Shown piece by piece: positions 1 through 9,054 of a stretch of 64,000 bases of DNA (the stretch's first letter is position 1; every line of letters begins with the position of its first letter). The stretch is from NCBI GenBank assembly GCA_907163345.1, contig CAJQUN010000003.1, forward strand, positions 29,651,879-29,715,878, in the 5' to 3' direction. The position numbers and the translations under genes were made by a program. Under the pieces are notes generated by a model. It did not search any database, was not told the origin of the DNA, and saw nothing but the letters and a program-made list of their open reading frames with translations. Source of the stretch: Haberlea rhodopensis. Lineage: Eukaryota; Streptophyta; Magnoliopsida; Lamiales; Gesneriaceae.

Positions 1-239
1 TCATGGAGAGAGTGTATGAAGACACATTATTGTTTTCTTTCATTTTTATTGCAGTGGATGCAATAGCGGGGTGTGATTGATACCGATATATTGATGACAT
101 TTATTGGCGAGATGATGGTATGATTATATTGTGATATTTGAGATTTGTATTATTTACCGCTATCATATTGAAGCGATGGAAATATTGTGAATCCGCTGAT
201 ATGTCGAGGCAATGAATATTTTTGGACGGTCATGTTATT
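1..239. mobile_element. Left end of internal domain of a non-coding LTR derivative
   Basis: AT-rich, no open frame. It continues at 12443 once the inserted copia element is removed: both sides share the style of short repeated phrases (a 'taccgctatc' word occurs at about 157 and again near 12729 and 12780). I read it as the internal non-coding domain of the element whose 3' LTR is 14774-17541. The unit's own left LTR is outside the window. Confidence 0.5.
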
Positions 240-244
240 GATGA

Positions 245-1553
245 TGTTAGGATCGGGGTAGTGTTTAGAAGGGGGGGGTTGAATAAACACTAGATTCAAA
301 CTCGATTTCTTTTTCTGGTTAACTGTAAACTGTTAAGTATTACAGTTGCTTCTCAATATCAGGCAAGTCAGCAGACACTTATTATAGTGCGGAAGACGTC
401 TACTGAACTTGTGAGGAATAAAACTGAGGTAATAAAGCAATAAACAAATAAAAGAGTTGTTTCTGGAAGTTCGAAGCACAACACTTCTACGTCTCCCCTT
501 CTTCTTTGCAGGAAGGATTCACTAGAAGACTTGGTTTACACTTTACAATATACAACATTCTTAGGCACTAACACACTTGGCTTAAACTCCTAGCAATCAC
601 AATCTTCTTAACTTTTGATTACAAGAGATTCTATAACACTCTTTACAGAATAAACTTTCTAGCTTCGAGTGTTTTTGAGCAGCAGACTTCAATTGGAAAT
701 AATCTATCACAGATTCAGTTTCGCTGTTTGTCTGCTCTTTGCTGAATGTTTGTAATATCAGTAATATGATTTTCTTGTTTGCTTTGAAGTATATCTCTTT
801 GTTGAAAATAGCTCAGCACTTCTTCATTCTCTGTTTGGACGTATTTATAGGTTTGGTTGTCCAACGGTAGCTTTTCTGTATATGGAAGGGATTAGCTTTC
901 CAATTTCATATTGTCTTCTTTCCTATTTTGGTTAAGCAACGGCTCTTTTCACTCTGACGGTAATGGTGGCGGAGATATAGCAGGGTGCGCCGCTCTGTTG
1001 TACCTTTGTCAGAGAATGTTGTACTTATTTTGTCTCGTTGCTTAGTGCTCTTACTAGAAGTTTAGACTTCTGCTGGTTTTCTTTGTTCAACTGGTCGTTC
1101 ATCCTCTTATGACCAGTTGATGTCTTTGTTTAGTGTGAGACTATCCGGTTGATAGTTGTTCAGTAGATGTCTGTCCAGTTGGTGGCCATCCAGTTGATGT
1201 CTATCCAGTTGGTAGCCATCCAGTTGACTTGTCCAGTTGGTGGCCATCCAGTTGATGTCTATCCAGTTGGTTGATGTCTTCACCCGGTAGGTGTTCATCC
1301 AGTTGATCTTTATCACCCGGTAAGACTTCAATATCCGGTAGGTGTCTTCATCCGGTAGATGTCTTCATCCGGTAGGTGTCTTCATCCGGTAGATGTTTAT
1401 CATCCTGTAGGAGTCTTTATCCAGTTGGTCTTTGACATCCGGTAGGAGTCTTTATCCAGTTGGTCTTTGACATCCGGTAGGAGTCTTTATCCAGCTGGTC
1501 TTTGACATGTAGGTGTTTGTAATCACCAAAACTTAGAAATCGTTTTCCCAACA
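245..1553 (-). repeat. 3' LTR of the Sirevirus-type element
   Basis: 1309 bp, TG...CA ends, nearly identical to 11078-12437. On the minus strand the U3 comes from 1553 downwards. A block built from CCAGTTG/CCGGTAG words fills about 1090-1510, and a TATA-like CCTATAAATA lies at about 844-853. Relative to the other LTR it has extra bases near 1090 and fewer copies of the 36-bp 'ggagtctttatccag' unit. The small frame at 1107-1331 is only a translation of the repeat block. Confidence 0.93.
1090..1510 (-). repeat. Tandem CCAGTTG/CCGGTAG array in U3
   Basis: Irregular short tandem units, first based on CCAGTTG, then on CCGGTAG, then a ~36-bp unit, lie upstream (in element direction) of the TATA-like box. 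The other LTR carries the same array at about 11937-12400 with a different unit count. The position in U3 suggests enhancer-type repeats; this is an inference. Confidence 0.8.
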
Positions 1554-1568
1554 ATTTCCCCCTTTTTG
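1554..1568 (-). promoter_or_regulatory. Polypurine tract, primary
   Basis: On the minus strand a run of A then G (AAAAAGGGGGAAAT) directly abuts the 3' LTR start, the position required for plus-strand DNA priming. A second, near-identical tract sits at about 2093-2107. Confidence 0.85.
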
Positions 1569-2371
1569 GTGATGACAAAACTAAGCAATAATCGATTTCC
1601 TACTCGAGTAAATAAGATGAGAATCCTGAAAATACTTGAAGACATAATGGAAAAGAAATTTTCATTTGTTATAAATATAAGCAGATTACAAGTTGTAATC
1701 AAACTGGACAATTGAGAGAGATTCATCTTTATTTAAGATGAATTCTAATAACTTGAATAGAATCTAAGACAAATCTAGTTTTACACAATATAGCTGATAC
1801 ATGACAAATTTTTAAACAAGCACTGTAGACCCGGAAAGCTTCGATTCAGGAAGAGCTCGATCCACCTTATTTCAGAGAGGAAGAGCTCGATCCACCTTGT
1901 TTCAGAGATGATGTCCGGAAGAGTCATATGTATATTCATGTGGCCTCCATGATTTATGGATTTACCTAATGAAAATATTCTATCTCTGCCGGTCCACCTT
2001 GTTTCAGAGAGGAAGTCGGGAAGAGTCATATGTATATTCATCAGGCAGCTTCCATGGTTCATGGATTCACCTATCAGAATACTCTATCTCTGTCTTCCCC
2101 CTTTTTGTCTTCAGCACCCATATAACTCCTGATTGCAGTTCCTGACTGATGATGAGCATCAGAGCAGGATCCAAACGCTGAAGCTTAACGGAGCTGGGTT
2201 AGATAAATAATCAACCTATGAGGGGTTGATTTAGATAAGTAATAAACCCATGAATCGGAAAAATATCTAACAGAAAACCAAGGAATTTTTAAAGGCTTGA
2301 AATTAATCATGATGAGTGAATGTGTGTTATGTGAGCAAGCAAGAGTCGCTATTTATAGAACAAAAAAAGTT
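1569..2371 (-). repeat. 3' internal non-coding region with duplicated segment and second polypurine tract
   Basis: No credible gene. A segment with 'gatccacctt(g)tttcagaga', 'gaagagtcatatgtatattcat' and 'ctctatctctg' occurs in repeated form between about 1850 and 2095, and a polypurine-like tract (minus strand AAAAAGGGGGAAG) lies at 2093-2107. Multiple polypurine tracts before the 3' LTR are a known Sirevirus trait. Confidence 0.7.
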
Positions 2372-3720
2372 TCAGTTAGTGTGAATGCATTTATGTTGAT
2401 CAGTAAATACAAAGAAAAAGTCAACTAAAAACAGTAAATAGATAAGAGTAATTAAGAATGAGTCAGAAAACGATTTTCGCCCTAACCAATGTTTGGAATA
2501 GTCGCGTTTTTTGGTAGGCGGTTGGCGCGGACTTCGAGATCTTGGTTGAGCAGTTGATCTGGACTGAGTGAGTGCTCCAGTTGCAGGGGATGAACGATCA
2601 GCTGAACTTGAAGCGCGCTGTGAAGAAGGAGCAGTTCTGCTGGGTTCAGGCAGTCTGCGGATTATTTGAGGAGCGGCAGGAAGGCTGTTGCATATATCTT
2701 GAATCTGAGAGGAAAATGCTGCCTGCATGGTGGCCAACTGATCGATTAAGACTTTCTTGGCGTCTTCAATCTTCTCTCCAAGAGCCAGGGAGGTGGCAGC
2801 ATGAAGAGATTCATTATTTTGAGTTATCTGAAGACGAGCCTGGCCAATTCGAGAAAAAGCGTCCGCCACTGCATTCTCAGCAAAAGTTTGAAGTCTGGTG
2901 ACAGTAGTCGTTAAATTACTTAAGTCCCTGTAGACTTGCTGGAATTGAGAGTCCGTGTGCTGCTGATGGGTTCCTAGAATAAGAGTTGCAGTCCGCTCTT
3001 CCTGCTTTAGTTTATTGACATCGCTGGCTAGTGCTGATATTGCAGTGGAGAGATTAGCTAGCTGTGCAGCAATGTTCGGTGGCTCGTCCAGAGAGATTGA
3101 AGTTTGAAAATCGAAGATGTCCTCTGACGGTTCTTGAGCCATGGACGGATCCACAGCAAGTATTTGATGTTCAGCAGCAGGAACAAGAACACCAGGATGA
3201 GTAAGTACAACTGCAGTAGATGGCAGACCAGTTTCTTCAATAAGTGGAGCAGCTGGGGAGTCTGAGATAGTAGAAGTTATAGTAGTAGTTTCTTCAATCA
3301 GTGGGGCAGCCATATCAGCAGTGGCTTGATCAACCGCAGCAACAGACGACTGGGTGTGATCATTGGAATGTGAAGACTCACTGGGTTCATGGTTGCCAGA
3401 AGATATGGTAACTTGCTGAACTACCGTCTGAATTACTGTGTCCACATTGATGTGATCAACAACCATCGGCTGGGTTTGTTGATCAAGATATAAGCTGGGA
3501 GCAGAAGAGACACAGTGAGCAGTTGGAGAGGAGAGTTCTTTAGCAGAAGAGGCTGCCTCCAAGGCAGTTGATGCTGTCTCCGCTCCAGTGGGAGTGGTTT
3601 CCAGGGCAAGAGAAGTGATCTCCATAGTAGAAGGGACAATCTCCAAATTTGCAGTAGCCATTTGTAAATCCGGCTGGTCGGGGCTTGCAACATTTTCAGC
3701 AGTGGAGCATGAGTGATTCC
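2372..3720 (-). pseudogene. Accessory ORF, C-terminal part (coiled-coil and hydrophobic tail)
   Basis: Frame open from about 3720 to the stop at 2372; first ATG at 3661 gives 429 aa. Ser/Thr/Ala-rich start, then heptad-like stretches at about residues 205-320 (LANLSTAISALASDVNKL, later VYRDLSNLTTTVTRLQ), a basic Ser/Pro/Arg-rich region (~340-390), and a strongly hydrophobic stretch near the C terminus (LITLIYLLFLVDFFFVF). It overlaps the 3' end of the preceding frame in another phase; a one-base shift near 3705-3725 probably split one longer protein. It sits where Sireviruses carry an 'env-like' gene. No enzymatic motif is visible and the function is unknown. Envelope function is not shown; the hydrophobic tail may be fortuitous. 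Confidence 0.7.
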
Positions 3721-5403
3721 AGTGGATATGCGAATATCATGAAGAGCGAGCTCAGCCATTTCCAGCTTGGGTCCAAGAGCATTTAGAACGGCTCTATCAT
3801 GATTCGCTGTGCCTGAATCACCATTGAAATGTTGAAGGCGGGTTTCCACAAGGGCTTGAAGTTCGCCCACATAGTTCATCAGGTGAAAAACATCCCGCAG
3901 CTTCAGGCTTTTCTCGGGGTCTAAGATTTGAAGATAGGCCAAGATTTGGTTCTCATCTTCCCTGGCCTGATCCAGAATAGGATCGAAATCATCAAATCGA
4001 ACTTTTACTCGAGCCTTTACCCAACGATCAAAAATATCTAGCTGTGGTTGCAGTTTGGCTTCAACTGTATCCATGACCATTTGGATCTCGAAGGCAACAG
4101 GAGTGGACACTGGAGCCGTAAGAGTTTTTCCTTTGCCAGCAGGGGTGGTCTTTGGATGACAGTACGGACACAAGGACTTGGGTGTCCTAAAGCTGATAGA
4201 GCCTGGTGCTTGTTGAGAGCTCACCAGTGCTGACGGAGTGTCAACTGGAATCATTGATGGAGCAGGCACCATGGCTAATGAAGCAGTGGGTTCCTCAGTT
4301 GGAGGATTTGCAGGGCTGGGTTCTCTATCAGGAATGTTTTCTGTCGGACCGGCGGAGGAGATGGTATCAGAAGCTGCAATATCTTTCTGTCGGACAGCCG
4401 GAGGAGCAGCTTTTCTTGTTCTGGGCTTCTTAGGAGGGGGAGGAGGAGGAGAAGACTCAGCGGATTCTGAGACGGTTTGTTCAGAGTCGCTGATGACTTG
4501 CGTCAATCGACGCTTAGTTACCCCAACGTCTCTGCCACTTCTCTGCCTGTGAAGCTGAAGATACTTGGCAGTGATAAGACTCCCCGGATGGAGGTTGGTG
4601 AGAGCCCCTGTCTTAATGTGTTTGCTGTCAAAAAGGCTGCTTAGCGGGAGAGCAAAGCCTGATTGACCCTTGCCAGAGACTACGAGACTAGTTAGAATTT
4701 GAAATAACACAGCTGACCAGTTTATCTCCAATCCTTTGCATATTGCAGTCATAACATCAAATTTTTCAGAGGTGATCATATCAAATGATCCAGCTTTACA
4801 TAGGAGCCCCTTGGAGATGATGTTCGCCAGTTGTCGATAGTGACTCTTCATTAATACTTTCCTGAATGGAGGACGTTGAAGGTGATGAGCAGAGTCAGAA
4901 GCTGTGAGGCGCATCTCTTCTCGTAGTTCTACTGGAACAGTGGAAAAATCAGTAAGTCCGGTGGAAGGAAGGCACAGGTGTGCGGTAAATTCAGGTTGGG
5001 TGATTATAACCAACTGTCCAGATACGAATGCCACCACGGTGTCATCAACAAGTTTGGTCGTAGCAAAGAACTCGTGTAACTCGTCCTTGTAGAATGAGGG
5101 GGCCTGGTTCAGGATTACCAAGAGTCCTGAGGTATCCAGCTTTTGAATCAGCTCCTTTGTCTCCTCATCAGATGATGTGTATATAGAATGAAAATCTACG
5201 TGAACAGCATTGGTGATGAAGCTTGGCTGTATATTCTTTGACATTTTGGATGAATATGAGGAAGAAACAGCAGCAATCTTGTTAGAGTAAAATTTTCTGA
5301 AAGAAAAGATAATTGCAGTGAATTGTTGGAGAAGAAGAGTAGTGAAACTAATGGCGGTTAAAATGAAAGTATATGTAACGTCGTACTGTAGATGAGCGGA
5401 CAC
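3705..5403 (-). pseudogene. Accessory ORF, N-terminal part (post-pol gene of Sirevirus type)
   Basis: A frame of 656 codons begins at 5403, but only the part down to about 3705 looks like real protein; beyond that it turns Leu/Trp-rich, as out-of-phase reading would. The likely start is the Met at 5244 (residue 54, MSKNIQPSF); the 53 residues before it are hydrophobic and may be untranslated leader. From there come a compact globular domain of ~200 residues (HVDFHSIY, FFATTKLVDD, AGSFDMITSEKFD), then a Ser/Pro-rich linker with a basic PPPPPPKKPRTRKAAPP motif that could be a nuclear signal. I recall similar proteins next to copia pol genes in Gesneriaceae, usually annotated as hypothetical. 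It is not Gag, Pol or a known envelope. Confidence 0.7.
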
Positions 5404-5775
5404 ATGTATACGTGGCGATCATCTAACGATAAAAAAAATTAACCAATAAATAAGAGGACAGGATTTAGGCGGGAGTGAAATAATTTATTTTACACAAAAG
5501 TAATTTTGAATTCCGACGTTCATTAGGTTAATAAGTATCGAGGGTTATTTTTGTCAAAGCATATTTGGTAACATCTGCTGGTATGTAGGGTTCGACTGGT
5601 AGGAAAGCATCTACTGGATGTAGAGTCCTACTGGTACGGATACACCTACTGCAGCTGACCATTGTATTACCAGCTGAGCTTAAATAACCATGATAGGATT
5701 ATAACTGAAATTCCCCCTAAATTTATGCAAATAAACTAACTAATTCCCCCTTAATTTATTACCAATACAAAATAA
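5404..5775 (-). promoter_or_regulatory. Spacer between pol and accessory ORF with two polypurine-like tracts
   Basis: No gene. On the minus strand two G-runs with A flanks (AGGGGGAA) occur at 5711-5718 and about 5742-5750, just downstream of the pol stop. They resemble the polypurine tract at 1554 and could be internal priming sites. The region could also hold the leader or promoter of the downstream frame. Confidence 0.4.
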
Positions 5776-6606
5776 TCAAGAAGTAATTTCAATTAAACCA
5801 AGAATATTTTGAAAGTAAGAAAACTGAGCGTCCGGTAGGGGTTTTGTGAAAATGTCTGCTGCCTGTTGTTCGGTAGAAATATACTCCAGCCGAATTTCTT
5901 TCTTCATAACATGATCTCTGATAAAGTGATGACGGATGTCAATATGTTTAGTACGAGTATGAAGAACTGGATTGTATGTTATAGCAATGGCAGACGTGTT
6001 ATCACAAAAGATGGGAGCCTCTGTGGATTCAATTCCATAATCTCTTAGTTGTTGCTGAATCCAGAGCAATTGAGCACAGCAGCTTCCAGCAGCAAGGTAC
6101 TCTGCCTTTGCAGTGGAAGTTGCTATGGATGTCTGTTTCTTGCACCCCCATGATATCAATCGATCACCAAGAAATTGACAATACCCACTGGTGCTTTTTC
6201 TGTCAATTTTGCATCCAGCATAGTCAGCATCTGAATATCCAATAAGGTTAAACGTTGAGTCTCTTGGATACCATAGACCGACATTCTCAGTCCCTTTCAG
6301 ATATTTGAGGATTCTTTTTACAGCAGTGAAATGCGACTGCTTGGGATTTTCTTGAAAACGGGCGCACATACAAACTGCAAACATAATATCTGGTCGGCTG
6401 GCTGTCAAATATAGTAGAGATCCGATAATGCCTCGATACATTGTAACTTCGACTGGTATTCCTGAATTATCCAAGTCGAGTCTGGCAGATGAGCTCATTG
6501 GTGTAGCAGCCGCTGAGCTGGTACTCATTCCATATTTCTTTAGTAACTCTTTAGTGTATTTAGATTGATTTATCAGAATTCCTTCACTAGATTGCTTGAC
6601 TTGCAA
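5776..6606 (-). pseudogene. pol: RNase H domain
   Basis: 276 residues. The start contains the end of the RT connection (KQSSEGILINQSKYTKELL), followed by the copia RNase H signature: YSDADYAGCKIDRKSTSGYC, then STAKAEYLA, then DNTSAI and HTRTKHIDIRHHFIRD, ending at TKPLPDAQF. The catalytic acidic positions (D of SDADYAG, E of AEYLA, D of CDNTSA) are present. It is out of phase with the RT frame: a base is missing from a T run at about 6612-6616. Confidence 0.93.
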
Positions 6607-6608
6607 TC

Positions 6609-7420
6609 CTAAGAAAATGATAATTCTCCCATCATGCTCATCTCAAATTGGTCCTGCATAATTTTAGAGAATCTTTCGCACAATTTTGAGTTAGTACTTC
6701 CGAAGATAATATCATCAACGTAAATTTGAACTAGCAGAGTATGATCTCCCTTTGTAAATTTAAAAAGGGTCTTGTCCACCGTGCCAATGATAAAGTTGTG
6801 CTCAGTCAAATATTTTGATAGAGTTTCATACCAGGCACGGGGAGCTTGCTTTAGACCATACAAAGCTTTATTAAGACGAAAAACATGAGAAGGCTGCTGA
6901 TGGCTTTCAAATCCAGGAGGTTGTTCAACGTAAACTTCTTCCTGGAGTTTGCCGTTAAGAAATGCACTCTTAACATCCATCTGATAGACTTTAAAGTCTT
7001 TAAATGCAGCAAATGCAAGAAATATGCGAATTGCTTCTAGTCGAGCTACAGGGGCAAAGGTTTCATCAAAATCAATACCTTCTTCCTGTCTATAGCCCTG
7101 TGCAACTAATCTTGCCTTATTTCTGATTACTGTTCCATTTTCGTCTAATTTATTTCTAAATACCCATTTGGTGCCAATTACAGTGTGATGCTGTGGTCGT
7201 GGTACTAGATACCATACTTTGTTTCGCTCAAACTGATTTAGTTCTTCCTGCATTGCTTCTACCCAACTTGGGTCTAATATAGCGTCATCAATCTTCTTAG
7301 GTTCTATATGAGATATGAATGCAGCATGAAGAAATTCATTAATCATTTGTCCTCTGGTGCGTAGAGAAGCAAGAGGGTTACCGATGACCTGCTCGGGTGG
7401 ATGATCCTTTTTCCAACGGA
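6609..7420 (-). pseudogene. pol: reverse transcriptase domain
   Basis: Copia RT (RVT_2 type). WVEAMQEELNQFERNKVWYLV opens the domain, GTKWVFRNKLDENG and ARLVAQGYRQEEGIDFDETFAPVAR follow, and the active-site YVDD is encoded at 6711-6722. The catalytic motif is intact. The frame stops at 6609 because of the shift into the RNase H frame. Upstream reading in this phase (to 7502) is replaced by another phase beyond about 7420. Confidence 0.93.
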
Positions 7421-7665
7421 GCGAAGGTCCAAGAGGGTTGAGTTCCAGTTGACTGGATGTGAGTAGGCACATCAGAAGTTCTGATAGACTCATCTTTCTC
7501 ATTTGTTCCTTCTACTGCAGCAGGGGTAGATACAACTGTTTCATTGGTAGCTGGCTGCAGTGCTTGTTGGCCAGCAGACTCCTCTGCTTGAGCTTCAGGC
7601 ACTTCTGGTTCCAAGGAGCAGTCAGTCCTGCTTCTGTAATCTATCTCATCATCAACTTTTCATCA
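7378..7665 (-). pseudogene. pol: integrase-RT linker in a shifted frame
   Basis: Acidic, Pro/Ser-rich low-complexity residues (EPEVPEAQAEESAGQQALQ) as usual between copia integrase and RT. It reads in a different phase from both neighbours, so one indel near 7660 and a compensating one near 7415-7430 are implied. Confidence 0.75.
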
Positions 7666-8528
7666 ATATAAGTGCTTTCCAGTCGATTACTTAAATTGTT
7701 GATTTGCAGATTAGATACAGTACAGTCAGTAGGTTCATCAAATTTTACATGCACTGATTCTTCCACAGTAAGAGTTCTATTGTTAAATACTCTGAAAGCC
7801 TTACTAACTGTAGAATAGCCAAGGAATATTCCAGCATCAGATTTGGCATCAAAAGTGGTGAGATGAGTCTTTCCATTGTTGTGAATAAAACATTTGCAAC
7901 CAAACACATGGAAATAGGAAATATTTGGCTTACTGCCATTCCAGATCTCATAAGGGGTTTTATTTGCTCGCTTATTAATCATTGATCTGTTCTGCGTATA
8001 ACATGCTGTGTTGACAGCTTCTGCCCAAAATTTCTATGATATATCTGATTCCGCGAGCATAGTTCGCGCAGCTTCTTTCAAAGTGCGGTTCCTACGCTCA
8101 GCAACTCCGTTTTGTTGAGGAGTTCTAGCAGCAGAGTATTCGTGTTTAATACCAAGGTCATCTAGATATGATTCGAGTGATTGATTTGTGAACTCAGTAC
8201 CTTTATCACTGCGAATTCTATCTATCCCACACGATTTCTCATTTTGGAGTCTTTTAAGTAGTTTGATCAGCTTTGGAGTAGCCTGATCTTTGCCACTTAG
8301 GAATAAGACCCATGTAAAACGAGTGTAATCGTATATCAACACTAGAGTATACTTCATTCCCCCTAGACTTGTTACTGGTATAGGACCAAACAGATCCATA
8401 TGCAGCAACTCTAGGCACCGAGAAGAAGATTTACTTCCTTTGTTCTTAAAGGAGGATCTGATTTGCTTACCAAGTTGGCATGCTGCACAGATCTTGTCTT
8501 TTTGAGAACTCAATTTGGGGCAGTCCAA
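7641..8528 (-). pseudogene. pol: integrase core and C-terminal part, with internal stop
   Basis: The catalytic core contains D (HMDLFGPIPV), D (IRSDKGTEF) and E (NGVAERRNRTLKEAAR), the DDE triad; ICAACQLGK supplies the two Cys of the HHCC zinc finger. A TAG at 8034-8036 interrupts the frame; reading continues in the same phase (KFWAEAVNTACYTQNRS, then TPYEIWNGSKPNISYFHVFG). The N-terminal edge is out of phase with the protease frame: there is an extra base in the C/G run at 8517-8520. The same protein segment is therefore broken twice. Confidence 0.92.
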
Positions 8529-9024
8529 TAACTAGATCAAGTTTACGCAGACTGGCAATAGTTTTAAAATTTAAGTGACTCAACCGTTTGTGCCAAAGCC
8601 AATTTTTGGAAGAATTCAGGGCAGCTAAGCAAGTAGAGGAGGTAGGCTGATTAAGATTCCAATCAATTTTATATGTGTTATCATGCCTTCTACCTACAAG
8701 TAATATACTGCCATCAGTAGATTTAATTGTGCATGAGTGCTGATTGAATTCTACGGAATGACCATTGTCACACAGTTGACTTATGCTAATCAAGTTATAG
8801 CATAGATTTTCAACTAAAAGAATATCTTTAATGATGATGTTACCGTAGATAATCTTACCCTTACCCACAGTTCTACCTTTCGCGTTATCTCCAAAAGTTA
8901 TTCTGGGTCCGGTGGAGTCCACCAGTTCAGACAATAAGCTCGCATTTCCTGTCATATGTCTAGAGCATCCGCTGTCCAGGAACCATTCTGAGCTCCGTAC
9001 TTGATGCATTCTAGTTTCCTGCAA
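8467..9024 (-). pseudogene. pol: protease and integrase N-terminal domain
   Basis: Aspartic protease active site within WFLDSGCSRHMTG (residues ~16-28; catalytic Asp present), typical of Sirevirus protease. Then GAG-pre-integrase domain with WLWHKRLSHLNF, giving the two His of the zinc finger. It is in the same phase as gag but separated from it by two stops. The last ~15 residues are out of frame after the indel at ~8518. Confidence 0.9.
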
Positions 9025-9054
9025 TTAAAGCGATAAAATGATTGGTACCCAATC

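Noticed and set aside
1107..1331. 74-residue Asn/Trp/Asp-rich frame, also at 11937-12161
   Set aside because: It is a translation of the LTR repeat array; both copies lie in LTRs.
2572..2901. 109-residue plus-strand frame
   Set aside because: Antisense shadow of the accessory ORF, with no motif.
4048..4552. Overlapping plus-strand frames
   Set aside because: Antisense to the accessory ORF in GC-richer DNA.
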